From assembly GCA_041676625.1 (NCBI GenBank), contig JBAYRN010000012.1:3886-67885 (forward strand): a stretch of DNA of 64,000 nt. The letters are read 5' to 3'. Positions 6,987-16,849 of the stretch are shown piece after piece. This DNA is from JAEXNA01 sp041676625 (GTDB lineage Bacteria; Vulcanimicrobiota; Xenobia; Xenobiales; JADMJV01). How positions within the stretch are numbered: the stretch's first letter is position 1; every line of letters begins with the position of its first letter. The position numbers and the translations under genes were made by a program. A model generated the notes under the pieces. The model did no database searches and was not told the DNA's origin. It worked only from the letters and a program-made list of their open reading frames with translations.

Positions 6987-9923
6987 ATGAGACATTTACG
7001 CCTAGCCAGCTTACTGATAGGCCTGGCCCTTTTTTGCGCCCCACTTGCGGGCTGCGGGGCTAACGAGGATACTTTTGCTGGCACGCCCCTGCAGCAGTAC
7101 CCTGAAGAGTTTGTAGGCCGTCTCGACCTCGGTTTTGGCCAAAATTTTGGAAGTACCACCGTGATCGAGTTCCAAGACCTCGATGGACGACCATTAGCTC
7201 AAACCTCGCTTGACGCTTTCGGGGATTTTCGCCTACCGGCAGCCAGCTTGCCCAGTGCGTTTCGAATCGTGGCTCGAGTCGCTCCCGGTCTTGAATTTGC
7301 AAGCGACGTTCGGGACTACCCGGCCTCCGGCTCGACCAACATCAACGTGCCCACATCATTGGCCAGCGCCTACCTGCAGGCCAACCCCGGAGAATCTCTG
7401 CAGGCTGCCGAAGATTTAGTTCGCGCTTATCTTCACTTCCCTCCGGAAAGACGATTGGGGCAGGATATCGAGGAGTCGCCGCGATCCATCTTTTCTCAAT
7501 ACGCCTTCTTTGTTAAAGCAGCCCAAAACGGAGGTTGGCCGGCCTATCGGGACCAGATCGTCTCTCGGTTGTCCGAGTCCCCTGAGACCAGCCCGGTTTA
7601 TCGCCTGACCAGAGTTGAACTCAAGCACGATTTGAGTGCACTCCACCCGGAGCTTGCCGGGGCTCTTCAAAACTTGAGGGCTTCGGGAGACTTCCGGTTA
7701 GCGATGACTTCTTTGTCGGCTCACCCGGTGGAAAATATCGGCCGAAAGCTCAGTGGCGACCACGTCAGGCTCGTCGCTGAGACCGCTCCGGGCTCAGCGC
7801 GCTCTGAGGTGCGCATGAAGATCTTAAAGAGCATTACGGAAAAAGCCATTGAATCCGCGGTAGACATCGCCATCGATCAAGCCGTTGATGTGGGTTGGAC
7901 CCACGTGGCCGAAGGTTTGGGGCTCAACTACGGGACGACGGCCAAGCTTGACGCCATCCAAGAGAGCTTGAACGCTATGCAAGAGTATCTCAATGAACTC
8001 GGTAGCACCATCAATCAAAACGCCATCGAGGCCGCGGCCAACGAGATCGCTGAAGATATCAGCACCATTTCAGCCCTCAACAGAGACCTGGTCGCCAACA
8101 GAGTCGGCACAAATATCGATGCAGAGGAACAACCTTTTGTACCGAGTCAGTCGGTAAGCGGTCTTGTCAGTTCACTGTTGGGCTTTGAGGCCCAGACCGC
8201 GCTACTCACCATTCAAAACTCTATGTTGGGAGCCGGACAGCAGTCGAGCCTCCTTGAGGATGTCCGCGATAAACTCTTAGAGGATGACTTCGGCGTGCAC
8301 TCAAGAGCTGACAACGGTCAGTTTGCCGTCAGAAGCAACCAACTCATCGACGAATCTCTGCAGGCCTTCGCCTATTACGCCGGCTACCAACAGTTAGGTG
8401 CCAACATTCTTGGTGAAATCAGCCATCTCGGCACGCAGGCTTCACCACCGCAAAACCCGATCTCGAGTATGCAGATCAGTCAAGGGATCGTGACCGATGC
8501 TATCATCTCGCTGAAGAAGCAGCGCTCCCTATCACCTTTCTATCAAGCCTCGGACAACATCTTTGTCGACCTTCAAGCGGGCCTGATGTGGTACACAGTT
8601 ATGCAAAGTGAACGCAGCATGTCCGACGCGCTGGACTACGCTGAGACCTACACCGCGACCGTAACCTATCAGACCAGCCTGCTCGATAGCGAATCGGAGC
8701 AACCTTTAGGCTTACCGGTGAGCGTCGTTTCAGTCACCTACGACGACTGGCACCTGCCCACAAGAAACGAATATCGGACTCTTCAAGACCGGGCGCGACT
8801 GGTAGCCACCGACCGGCGTGACACTTCGGTTCCCCACTCGGGTGACAACGGCTACGGCGACTACGACAGCGCCTCCCAGGGCTTACCCGCCTTCGGCTTC
8901 ACCGGACTGAACAAGCTCAACACCAACGGCAGCATGCTTTGCTCGGATTGGCGCTTTGATAACGATGGTGACTGGTATCCCCAATGGACCGGTAAATTCG
9001 ACGCAAACAATGAGTTTATTTTCAATAACGGTGGGCTTACCGATATCGGTCAGACCACCAACAAACGTCCTTTCCTCCTGGTTCGCCCGATCGGGGAACC
9101 CGTATTACCGGTGGGAGAGGATACCTTTTTGGGTACACCAAACACGCCCTATCCTTATCCGTGGAGCGAGATCAGGGCTGAGGAATACCCCTTTCTCGGT
9201 CACGTGACCGGAGTGGTCGGCGGGGGCGGGATAACGCTGGACCAGCTCGGCGCCACCTTAGAGTGGACGGTTACCGTGGGTGGGACCTCCACCCTGGGAG
9301 CCAGTAATGATGTTACCTGGACCCTCCCCGTCAGGAACTACATTCATCGACTGCTCACCTACTCCGGTGAGGCCGGGTCTGCCGACGTCGAACTGGTCGA
9401 CTTTAGTGACCTCGTATGGTTCACCTCTTCGAATGAAGACATCGCCTCCGTGACTCCAAACGGGAGGATGTACTGGCACGTGGATGACTCCCAAATCCAG
9501 AACCTCGACTTTACCGCTCATGTCTACGACGCGAGCGGAAACGAGAAGTCGTACACCTTTACCGTCAACGAGTATCCACCCGTGCGGCAACTCACCGCTG
9601 TTCAGATCTACCCTCGAAATCGGACCTATTCGGTCCCGGCCGGGAGTCCATCGGTTCAGGAGAAGTACTACTGTATCGCCTACTACTCCGACAACACCGT
9701 CAAGGATGTAAGCAGTGAGGTGACCTGGGAATTGGTGACTAACGATACCGGTGCTCCGGTCGATCCGGATACCGCGACCGTGGCCCCTAAGGGCGATTCC
9801 GATCACGGCAACTTCATCGGAAAGACCCCACCTGCCGACACCATCCTCAAGCTCAAAGCCTCACTCGGAAGTGAAAGCATCCAAAATGATGAAGTTCTCC
9901 TGGAGCTAACCGACGGAGTCTAG
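6987..9923 (+). CDS. Large surface lipoprotein with Lcl/DUF1566-like and Ig-like domains
   Basis: 978 residues from the ATG at 6987, which has AAGGA upstream and opens a lipoprotein signal peptide ending in LAGC (lipobox), so the mature protein is lipid-anchored at Cys. A long helical middle section (about 150-520) follows. At about 540-690 there is an Lcl (DUF1566-like) domain: DLQAGLMWYTVMQ, DWHLPTRNEYRTLQ, then LCSDWRFDNDGDWYPQW and RPFLLVRPIG. The last 250 residues look like two Ig-like (BID_2-type) domains (WFTSSNEDIASVTPNG; EVTWELV). Lcl domains bind carbohydrate or matrix in known adhesins (Legionella Lcl). An adhesin-like surface role is inferred. Divergent from the HEAT-like gene. 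Confidence 0.85.
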   Translation: MRHLRLASLLIGLALFCAPLAGCGANEDTFAGTPLQQYPEEFVGRLDLGFGQNFGSTTVIEFQDLDGRPLAQTSLDAFGDFRLPAASLPSAFRIVARVAPGLEFASDVRDYPASGSTNINVPTSLASAYLQANPGESLQAAEDLVRAYLHFPPERRLGQDIEESPRSIFSQYAFFVKAAQNGGWPAYRDQIVSRLSESPETSPVYRLTRVELKHDLSALHPELAGALQNLRASGDFRLAMTSLSAHPVENIGRKLSGDHVRLVAETAPGSARSEVRMKILKSITEKAIESAVDIAIDQAVDVGWTHVAEGLGLNYGTTAKLDAIQESLNAMQEYLNELGSTINQNAIEAAANEIAEDISTISALNRDLVANRVGTNIDAEEQPFVPSQSVSGLVSSLLGFEAQTALLTIQNSMLGAGQQSSLLEDVRDKLLEDDFGVHSRADNGQFAVRSNQLIDESLQAFAYYAGYQQLGANILGEISHLGTQASPPQNPISSMQISQGIVTDAIISLKKQRSLSPFYQASDNIFVDLQAGLMWYTVMQSERSMSDALDYAETYTATVTYQTSLLDSESEQPLGLPVSVVSVTYDDWHLPTRNEYRTLQDRARLVATDRRDTSVPHSGDNGYGDYDSASQGLPAFGFTGLNKLNTNGSMLCSDWRFDNDGDWYPQWTGKFDANNEFIFNNGGLTDIGQTTNKRPFLLVRPIGEPVLPVGEDTFLGTPNTPYPYPWSEIRAEEYPFLGHVTGVVGGGGITLDQLGATLEWTVTVGGTSTLGASNDVTWTLPVRNYIHRLLTYSGEAGSADVELVDFSDLVWFTSSNEDIASVTPNGRMYWHVDDSQIQNLDFTAHVYDASGNEKSYTFTVNEYPPVRQLTAVQIYPRNRTYSVPAGSPSVQEKYYCIAYYSDNTVKDVSSEVTWELVTNDTGAPVDPDTATVAPKGDSDHGNFIGKTPPADTILKLKASLGSESIQNDEVLLELTDGV

Positions 9924-9925
9924 CC

Positions 9926-10273
9926 TCAAAGCTGTTCTTTGAGAGACTTTGCCGCCTTGTCGATGGAGTAACGAACCATGCCCAGCGAGACATCGTTGCT
10001 GGTCAGGACCATCAGGTAGGTCACTTCGTTGATGCTCTTCAGAAAGATGTGTCCGTTGGAGGCCTCCAGGCTCAGCATGCCGAGCTCCCCCTTGTCGAAC
10101 TTTTCCTGCATCCCGGCTTCGGCCGTTTGTAGCAGTTCGGCCGTTTCAGCCCCCAGGAAATCCGCGTCCGGTTCGGCATCTCCCAGGCTGGTGATGAGTA
10201 GCCCGTCCTTGCCCACGATCAACGAAGCCTCTACACCGGGAGTTTGATTGATTCTCTCCAAGACATCTTCCAC
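9926..10273 (-). CDS. Roadblock/LC7 domain protein (MglB-like)
   Basis: 115 residues, one roadblock/LC7 domain: GVEASLIVGKDGLLITSLGD, then helices, then MLSLEASNGHIFLKSI and YLMVLTSNDVSLGMVRY. Such proteins dimerise and often act as GTPase-activating partners of small Ras-like GTPases (MglA), controlling polarity and motility. No GTPase gene is in the window. GTG start at 10273 with AAGGAG upstream. It is the last gene of a three-gene minus-strand operon, 17 bp after a larger roadblock protein and downstream of a giant TPR protein. Cytoplasmic. Confidence 0.88.
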   Translation of the reverse strand: MEDVLERINQTPGVEASLIVGKDGLLITSLGDAEPDADFLGAETAELLQTAEAGMQEKFDKGELGMLSLEASNGHIFLKSINEVTYLMVLTSNDVSLGMVRYSIDKAAKSLKEQL

Positions 10274-10290
10274 TTTAACGCTCCTTTATT

Positions 10291-12942
10291 CTAATTGAAT
10301 ACGGATGCCAGCATGGCTGCGGCACCGGTCAGACGGTTTTGCCAGACCCCCCGGGGGACGTCTGATTTTAGAAAACTGATCAGAAACGCTTCCCCGTCGA
10401 TGGGTATCAAGCTGTAGCTTCGCTCTCCCGAAGTCAGCAGGTATTGATGGATCGGTTTGAGTCCCAGGAACTCCATCTCTTGCTCCACGTCACCGATGGC
10501 CTGGGTGAGGATCACCCCCACCACTTCGGGGTTGATCTCGTCGTTCAGCAGCATGTCGATGGGCAGGCCGTCGCTCGAGGTGACGACGTTGCCCAGCACA
10601 CCCTCGATGGTGGCCAATTCTTCGAGGACCTTCTTCATGATGGCCTCCCGAAGAACGGTCTCTCCCGGCAAATCGGTCCCATCCTTGGAGCCTTCACTCA
10701 CCGTACTGGGAAGCATGGCCAACAGGTTCATTTCCTGGGGAAGGGTGTAGTAAGACAGCGAGCTCTCTCCGGCCTCGATCACCAGGGACTCCAGTTGGCC
10801 CAGTTCGGCTTCTTCCAGGCCCCGGCCCAGAACGTCCAGAACGGTCCTGGCGATAGCTCCAGCCCGGTCGAAAGCGGGTCGGTCTTCGTAGCGCCTGGTC
10901 ATCTCTAGACCTTCGGGCCCGAGCACGCTCACCAGGGCGTCGCTACCGGCTTCGGCTGCCAGGTCGGCGAGCAATTCTTCCAGCTCACCACCATGGAGCA
11001 ACTCAGTGCTCGACAGATACTCCTTGAGTTCACTCACCGAGGCCGAAAGAGAATGGGCCACCGGAGGTCTTTCCACCGGGCTTTCTACCTCGGGCAGAAG
11101 CTCCGTGATGGCGGTTTCTCCCAGGTCCGGCTCCAAGATTGGCTCTGGTTCCGGTACCGGGGGGGCATCTTCCACTTCCGGTATAGTTTCGATTTCAGGC
11201 ACTTCGGGCAAGGAAGTCTCGGCGACAGCCCCTGGAACGCCTTCAGTTTCCGGCTCGTCATCCAGCAAGAACTCCGGTCCGGGGATCTCTTCCAAGTCTG
11301 CCAAGTCTCCCAGGTCGATCGCCTCGACCCCCCCTGCAGTCGCCGCCTCCAACTCCGGAGAGGGAGCCTCGTCCAGGGTGGGATCCAGGGCAGCCAGGGG
11401 CTCGGAATCAAGCGCCGACATATCTAAGTCTGGCAGGTCCACGCTCGGTGGCACCGAGTCAGCGGTGGGAGTGGACGTGTCGGACCCGATATCGAGGTCA
11501 AGATCGAGATCAAGATCGAGGTCCAGGTCGAGGTCAAGATCGAGATCCAGCCCCGAAGACCCGGAGGAAGCCGCGGCCGGTAATCCCAGGTCGCCAAGAT
11601 CGCTACCAAAATCGTCCGGCAGCGAGGGAACATCCAGATCCGTGCCCACTTCATCACCCGATAGTGAAAGCCCCACGCCACCGTCAGATCCGGAATCGAG
11701 CCCGAAATCCAGATCCAGACTCAGCAGGTGATCGATATCCTGTTTTTTCTCCGGCTCCGGACCCAGCAGATGCTCTCCCACCAGACGGGCCACATCGATT
11801 CGGGTCATAGGCTCAAAGCGATTCAAGATCTCCCGGACGCTCTCGTAGGAAGTTTCGGTCAAGACCTCTGAGATCTTATCCCCCAGGGTCGCGAGGTCGG
11901 AGATCAGGGCCAGCGGCACTTCCCGCTCACTGCGCGCCAGAACTTGCTCAGCTTCTCCTCCGCCGGTCGAAGGGCTGACCAGAAAGGCCGCATCCGGTTC
12001 GTAGTAGTTGGCCCTGGAAACAAAGCGAAAGGCCTTCTCCGGCGTGACTTCAGACTCTTGGACCTCGAACATGAAGACCGAACCTTCGTAGATGGCAAAG
12101 AGATCCACGGTTTCGTAGTCGCTCTCCAGGGCCCAGCGCAGACTCTTTTCCGAGACTCCGTGGTGAGTGAGCGCTTCGGCCAGGCAGAGAGCCAGCCAGA
12201 GATTTCGGTGAGCCAGGCGCTTGCCCAGGGAGGTGGGGCGAAGAAGTTGGTCGATCCGCTCCTCTGAAATCAAGCGATTGGAGAAGGGGCTTCGAAAGCC
12301 ACGTTCGGCGGCTTCTTGTAGGGCCAGAAAGGTGGGAAATCGAGCCAACTCGCGATTGGTGTCGCGATCAAACACCTCGAACTCTCGCTCCAGCAGGCCC
12401 TTGCTCACCAGGTCGTCCACGAAACCGGCGTATTCGTCGGCTCGCTGACCCGCAAAATCGCTCAACATAAGACCGGGATGGCCAGCCACCCGGCCCAGGA
12501 GTTCCCGGCACTCGGGGGCGGTCAAGACCTTGGCGGCTTCCAATTGACCCGGGGCCACCGGAAAGGGGTCCGACTCCTCGGCCACCAGCCGAAACCTTCG
12601 GCTGAGCACGGACAGAGGCGTCCATCTCCAGGCGTCCAGCACCGAAGCGATGGAAGAGCGAAACTCTTCGAAGCGCTCCACCGGAGGCACGTCGGTGTAG
12701 ATGACTCCGGCCTCCACAGCGTCTCGGTCTTCAGATATCCAATAGAAAAGAATATCTTCCTCTTTACCTATAAAGAGCTCACCGCCTCGGCCCGATGGCG
12801 CACCGTTGAGATCGAGCAATTCCCGAAACACCCCCGGCACGTCGCTCACCAACGGCTGGTAAAGGCCCCTTAGCCGCTGCCAGAGATCGTTCTCTTGCTC
12901 TTCGGCCACCTTTACTCTTAATACTTCACGAAGGACCTGCAT
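10291..12942 (-). CDS. Acidic multidomain protein: nuclease-like domain, LD-repeat linker, C-terminal roadblock
   Basis: 883 residues; ATG with GGAGGTGA upstream, 5 bp after the TPR gene. The N-terminal half is globular and at about 270-310 shows ESDYETVDLFAIYEG then FMFEVQ, i.e. D280-x12-E293-x-Q295, the spacing of the PD-(D/E)xK nuclease fold with Gln in place of Lys. A very acidic low-complexity linker (about 400-660) contains ten consecutive Leu-Asp pairs. The last about 120 residues (VLEELATIEGVLGNVVTSSD, then FLISFLKSDVPRGVW) are a roadblock/LC7 domain like the neighbouring 115-residue protein. Probably a scaffold that pairs with that protein; whether the nuclease-like fold cuts DNA is unknown. 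Confidence 0.8.
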   Translation of the reverse strand: MQVLREVLRVKVAEEQENDLWQRLRGLYQPLVSDVPGVFRELLDLNGAPSGRGGELFIGKEEDILFYWISEDRDAVEAGVIYTDVPPVERFEEFRSSIASVLDAWRWTPLSVLSRRFRLVAEESDPFPVAPGQLEAAKVLTAPECRELLGRVAGHPGLMLSDFAGQRADEYAGFVDDLVSKGLLEREFEVFDRDTNRELARFPTFLALQEAAERGFRSPFSNRLISEERIDQLLRPTSLGKRLAHRNLWLALCLAEALTHHGVSEKSLRWALESDYETVDLFAIYEGSVFMFEVQESEVTPEKAFRFVSRANYYEPDAAFLVSPSTGGGEAEQVLARSEREVPLALISDLATLGDKISEVLTETSYESVREILNRFEPMTRIDVARLVGEHLLGPEPEKKQDIDHLLSLDLDFGLDSGSDGGVGLSLSGDEVGTDLDVPSLPDDFGSDLGDLGLPAAASSGSSGLDLDLDLDLDLDLDLDLDLDIGSDTSTPTADSVPPSVDLPDLDMSALDSEPLAALDPTLDEAPSPELEAATAGGVEAIDLGDLADLEEIPGPEFLLDDEPETEGVPGAVAETSLPEVPEIETIPEVEDAPPVPEPEPILEPDLGETAITELLPEVESPVERPPVAHSLSASVSELKEYLSSTELLHGGELEELLADLAAEAGSDALVSVLGPEGLEMTRRYEDRPAFDRAGAIARTVLDVLGRGLEEAELGQLESLVIEAGESSLSYYTLPQEMNLLAMLPSTVSEGSKDGTDLPGETVLREAIMKKVLEELATIEGVLGNVVTSSDGLPIDMLLNDEINPEVVGVILTQAIGDVEQEMEFLGLKPIHQYLLTSGERSYSLIPIDGEAFLISFLKSDVPRGVWQNRLTGAAAMLASVFN
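11489..11553 (-). repeat. 6-bp-unit coding repeat, (Leu-Asp)10
   Basis: Degenerate hexamer repeat (units such as GACCTC, GATCTT) encoding ten Leu-Asp pairs in the linker of the roadblock protein. The codons are mixed, so it is not a fresh slippage tract, but its length could still vary between strains. Confidence 0.85.
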
Positions 12943-12947
12943 ACAGT

Positions 12948-15900
12948 CTATTCACCTCCTGGGACGGCAACTCCGAGGCGTTGCATCTCTCTCCCAAATT
13001 TTGCCAAGAAATCATTTGACCTCTTCTGTTGAGCAACTGCGTAGCCCGCTTTGAGCTGCGCCTCTGCCTCTTCCACCATCTTCATTCGCTCAAAAATCAA
13101 AGCTAGATTGTAACGCGCGTTCAGATCGTCGGCGTCAAGGTCCAGACAACGCCGATAACTTTCGATCACCTGATCCCATTGCCGTTTCTTGCTATACGCC
13201 ACACCCAGATTGTAGTGGGTCTTGGGATCCAGGGGGTTCAAAGTGATGGCGCGCTTATAAGCCACGATCGCTTCGTCCAAGCGACCGGCCGCGGCGTAGG
13301 CGATCCCCAGGTGACTCTGGGCGTCCGACAGGGTCGGGTCGATCTCCACGGCTCGTCGCAGTACACTGATGGCCTGCTCAAAATCTCCCAGGCGAAAGGC
13401 CACCAGGCCCAGCTTGGCGGGGTGGTCGGGGTTCTTGGGCTCCAACCGGGAGGCTTCTTCGTAAGCCCGCGCCGCCTCTTGCCATTTTCCCAGTTGCATA
13501 AAGACCAGTCCGAGGTCGGCGTGGGGCTTGGCCCAGGTCGGGGCGCTCTGGGTGGCCGATCGAAGGCAGGACAGTGAATCCTCGAAACGCCCTTTGCGCA
13601 TCAGGACGGCCCCCAGCCCGGCCTGGGCCCGGGCGTTGTCCGGTACCATTCCTAGAGCTTTGCGGTACTGGGACTCGGCCTCTTCCAGGCGGCTTGTGCC
13701 AAAGAGTGCATCGCCGAGAAGGGCGGAAGTTTCCGGCCCGGGTTTCAGCTTGGCTGCCTTCTCCATGGACTTGATCGCCAGATCGTGGTCTCCCCGCTTG
13801 GCGTAGGCTTTGCCCAGGTCCAGATGGAGTTCTACCGACTCCGGTTGCAGATCCAGGGCCCGTTGAAATTCCTCGATGGCCAGGTCGATCTGGTCGTTGT
13901 TGCGGTAAAGATGGCCGAGCTCGGCCCGGGCTTGGGTGAGATCCGGGTAGTCCTCCAGCAACTCCTTGAACTCCGCAATGGCCTGCTCGGCGTCGTTGAT
14001 TTGAGCCGAGCAGAGGGCTTTCTGTAGACGAATCTTGAGCGATTCAGGCGCCAATCGCTCCGCTTCCACGGTTTCCTGATAGGCCAGCTCGATCTTTTTC
14101 TGCAGGAAGTATAGCCGGCCCATCTGGTAGCGCAACTCCCCTTCGTCGCGGTAGTGCACGGCGGCTACAGCCAATTCTTGCTCGGCCTCGTCCCACTTTC
14201 GCAGTTGGATGTACAAAAGAGCTTTGCGCAGCGCCAGGTCCTCATCCTTGGCTCCAGTCTTCTCGGCGTTTCGAAACGCTTCCAGGGCCGGATGCAAGTA
14301 GTTGAGAGCCTGCAGGGCGCAGCCCAGCACGTAGTGGAAATCGGCCAGCTCTTCAGAGGGAGGGTCCAACTGTAGGGCTGCCTGCAGGTTGTCCACGGCT
14401 TCGGTGTAGAGCCGGTCTCGGTACAAAACTTTGCCCAGATAGCCAGCGATATCCCAGCGGCCGGGTTCGATCACGGCGGCCTGACGGAAGTACTCTTCAG
14501 CCCCCCGGAAGTCGCCCAACTGAAACAGCGTTCGCCCTAAAAAATAAAGAGCGTCGCCATGACCGGGGTCCAGAGCAAAGCATGCCGCCAAGCTCTCCCG
14601 GGCGCTTTCCATGTCCCCCAGTTCAAAGAGGGTCGACCCCAACTCGAAAAGGGTTTCGGCCCGCTGGGGGTCCAACTCCACGGCGATCTGATAGGAGGCG
14701 ACCGCATCTTCCAACCGGTTGCTTTCCCGCTGAACTTCGGACAGTTCCAAGACGTATTCCAGGTTGCCGGAGTCCAACTCCACCGCTTGAAGGAGACTCC
14801 GGATGGCGTTGCCCACGGCTCCCAGGTCTCGCTCCACGGCAGCCAACTCGTAGTGATAGTGGGCCTGCCCGGACTCCAGGTCGACCGCCTTTCGGAAAGC
14901 GTCTCGGGCAGGCAGGTCCTGGCCGAGTTTGCGTAAGGTTAGGCCCAAACGAAAATACGCTTCGGCCCAATGGGGGTAGAGATCGGTGGCTTTCTGATAC
15001 GAAGAAGCCGATAGCTCGTAGAGCTTCAGCTTTTCGTAGATGCTACCCAGACCGTAGTAATAGTTCTGCTGAGTGGGGTCGAGTTCGGCCGCGATCCGCA
15101 ATTCTTCAGCGGCCCGGTCGAAGAGGCCGAGCTCTTCATAGCAGCAGCCCAGGGAGTACCGCACGTGCGCGTTCAAACTATTGATGGCCACGGCCCGTTC
15201 AAACGACTCCACCGCCTCATCCACTCGACCCATTCCAGCCTGCGCGCTTCCGATCCAAAACCACAACTGGCTTCGATCCGGACTGATGGTGAGAGCCTTG
15301 CGGTAGTGCGAGACGGCCAGATCAAGCTTGTCCAACTCGGCGTACGCCCGCCCTATCGCGGTAAAAAAGTCAGGATTATTGGGGGCCAGCGACAGAGCCC
15401 GCTGGTAACGCTTGATGGCCAGATCGATGCGCCCCAGGCGCACATAGGAAAGGCCGAGGCGATAGTGAGCCTCGGCCATATTCGGCGAAAGTTCAATCGC
15501 TCGCTGGTACTCGGCGTTGGCCTCGTCGAAGTCTCCCAGGCGAATAAAGACGTTGCCCAACTCAAAGTGCACTTCCGGCTTATGGGTGTCCAGGGAGATC
15601 GAGGTTTGAAACTCTCGGCGAGCCGCCCCCAGCCTGCCCAGGATGCTGTAAGCTTTGCCCAAATTGAAGCGTACAAAGGCATCGTTGGGGTCCAGGTCAA
15701 TGGCCTTGTGAAACTCCTGGATGGCCAGATCGTACTTTTCCTGCTTAAAGTAGGCAAGCCCCAGGTTGTTGTGAGTATAGGAATCGTTGGGATCCAGCCG
15801 GATCGCTTCCTTGTACTCCACCACACAGGCATCCAGATCGCCGAGGCGGGCGTAGGCCCGTCCCAAACTATAGTGATAGTAAGAATCCTTGGGTTCCAGT

Positions 15901-16649
15901 TCGATGGCTGACTGAAAGTGGTAGATGGCGTTGTCGACTTCATCGTTGGCCGAAAGGGCCAGGCCCAGGTGGTAATGGGCCCGGTGGTGATCCGGGCTCA
16001 GCTCCAGGACCCGCCGGAAACGATCGACTGCCCGCTCGCTGAACCCCAGTTTCTGATAGCACTGACCTAATTGAAAGTGGGCTTCGGTGTGCTCTTCGTT
16101 GAGCTCGATAGCCTTTTCAAACTCCTCGATGGCCTGTTCGGTCTTGCCCTGACGGAAGTAGACCAGCCCCAGGCTGAATCGAGCTTCTACGTTCTTCGGG
16201 TCATCCTGAACCTGACGCAGGAAATCCTCGGTCCCCTGCAACCTCTCCAGTTCTTGCTGGATCCGCCTCTCTCCGGTGGAGTCGTTCTGAATCTGAACGA
16301 TCTTGAGAGCCACCTGGAGTTCGGTGATGGCTTTGTCCCGCTTGCCCTGGCGCTCGTAAGCCAGTCCCAGGTTGTAGTGAGCCCTGACAAAGTTGGGAAC
16401 CAGGGCGCACACCTCTTGCCAGGCTCGCACCGCCATCTCCACGTTGCCCTGGCGAAAGTAGGCGGTTCCCATCTCGAAATGCGCCTGAACGTGCTGGGGA
16501 TTCAACAGAACGACGCGCTGATACTCCCGAATCGCCGCTTCCAGGCGGTTCTCATACAGATGCTGGTTGCCCAGCCTGTAGTGATAACCCACCTCATCGC
16601 TGGAGGCCAGGGTCCCTAGGGAGTCTTGTGGATGGATGGTCTGATCCAA
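12948..16649 (-). CDS. Giant tetratricopeptide-repeat protein
   Basis: 1,233 residues made almost entirely of 34-residue TPR units (for example AHFEMGTAYFRQGNVEMAV and AHYNLGLAYERQGKRDKAI), more than thirty in a row, with the canonical W-L-G-Y-A-F-A-P pattern. No signal peptide or membrane segment, so a cytoplasmic superhelical scaffold is expected. TTG start at 16649 with AAGGA about 10 bases upstream. It is the first gene of an operon with two roadblock/LC7 proteins, suggesting it organises a roadblock-based complex. The N-terminal 25 residues are non-repeat. Partner unknown. Confidence 0.9.
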   Translation of the reverse strand: MDQTIHPQDSLGTLASSDEVGYHYRLGNQHLYENRLEAAIREYQRVVLLNPQHVQAHFEMGTAYFRQGNVEMAVRAWQEVCALVPNFVRAHYNLGLAYERQGKRDKAITELQVALKIVQIQNDSTGERRIQQELERLQGTEDFLRQVQDDPKNVEARFSLGLVYFRQGKTEQAIEEFEKAIELNEEHTEAHFQLGQCYQKLGFSERAVDRFRRVLELSPDHHRAHYHLGLALSANDEVDNAIYHFQSAIELEPKDSYYHYSLGRAYARLGDLDACVVEYKEAIRLDPNDSYTHNNLGLAYFKQEKYDLAIQEFHKAIDLDPNDAFVRFNLGKAYSILGRLGAARREFQTSISLDTHKPEVHFELGNVFIRLGDFDEANAEYQRAIELSPNMAEAHYRLGLSYVRLGRIDLAIKRYQRALSLAPNNPDFFTAIGRAYAELDKLDLAVSHYRKALTISPDRSQLWFWIGSAQAGMGRVDEAVESFERAVAINSLNAHVRYSLGCCYEELGLFDRAAEELRIAAELDPTQQNYYYGLGSIYEKLKLYELSASSYQKATDLYPHWAEAYFRLGLTLRKLGQDLPARDAFRKAVDLESGQAHYHYELAAVERDLGAVGNAIRSLLQAVELDSGNLEYVLELSEVQRESNRLEDAVASYQIAVELDPQRAETLFELGSTLFELGDMESARESLAACFALDPGHGDALYFLGRTLFQLGDFRGAEEYFRQAAVIEPGRWDIAGYLGKVLYRDRLYTEAVDNLQAALQLDPPSEELADFHYVLGCALQALNYLHPALEAFRNAEKTGAKDEDLALRKALLYIQLRKWDEAEQELAVAAVHYRDEGELRYQMGRLYFLQKKIELAYQETVEAERLAPESLKIRLQKALCSAQINDAEQAIAEFKELLEDYPDLTQARAELGHLYRNNDQIDLAIEEFQRALDLQPESVELHLDLGKAYAKRGDHDLAIKSMEKAAKLKPGPETSALLGDALFGTSRLEEAESQYRKALGMVPDNARAQAGLGAVLMRKGRFEDSLSCLRSATQSAPTWAKPHADLGLVFMQLGKWQEAARAYEEASRLEPKNPDHPAKLGLVAFRLGDFEQAISVLRRAVEIDPTLSDAQSHLGIAYAAAGRLDEAIVAYKRAITLNPLDPKTHYNLGVAYSKKRQWDQVIESYRRCLDLDADDLNARYNLALIFERMKMVEEAEAQLKAGYAVAQQKRSNDFLAKFGREMQRLGVAVPGGE

Positions 16650-16849
16650 GATTTATCTATCCTTAACTGTCGCGCCACGAAGGCAGGTGCAACCCTCGGG
16701 TTTTCGGTGCCTCGCCTTTGGCAATGGGCACCGAGATTCCTGGTTGAATCGCATGTTGCGTCCGAACGGATTTTCGAAGTTCACCACCGCGGGCGGTACT
16801 CCTACAGCCCAGAAGCGGTAGTTTTACTCCAAACCGCGAAGGTGGAAGA

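Noticed and set aside
11489..11553. CRISPR-like array
   Set aside because: Short in-frame coding repeats without spacers; no CRISPR array was seen anywhere in the window.
11006..11731. Arg/Ser-rich open frame, plus strand
   Set aside because: Antisense of the (Leu-Asp)n repeat; its RS-dipeptides are an artefact of the repeat.
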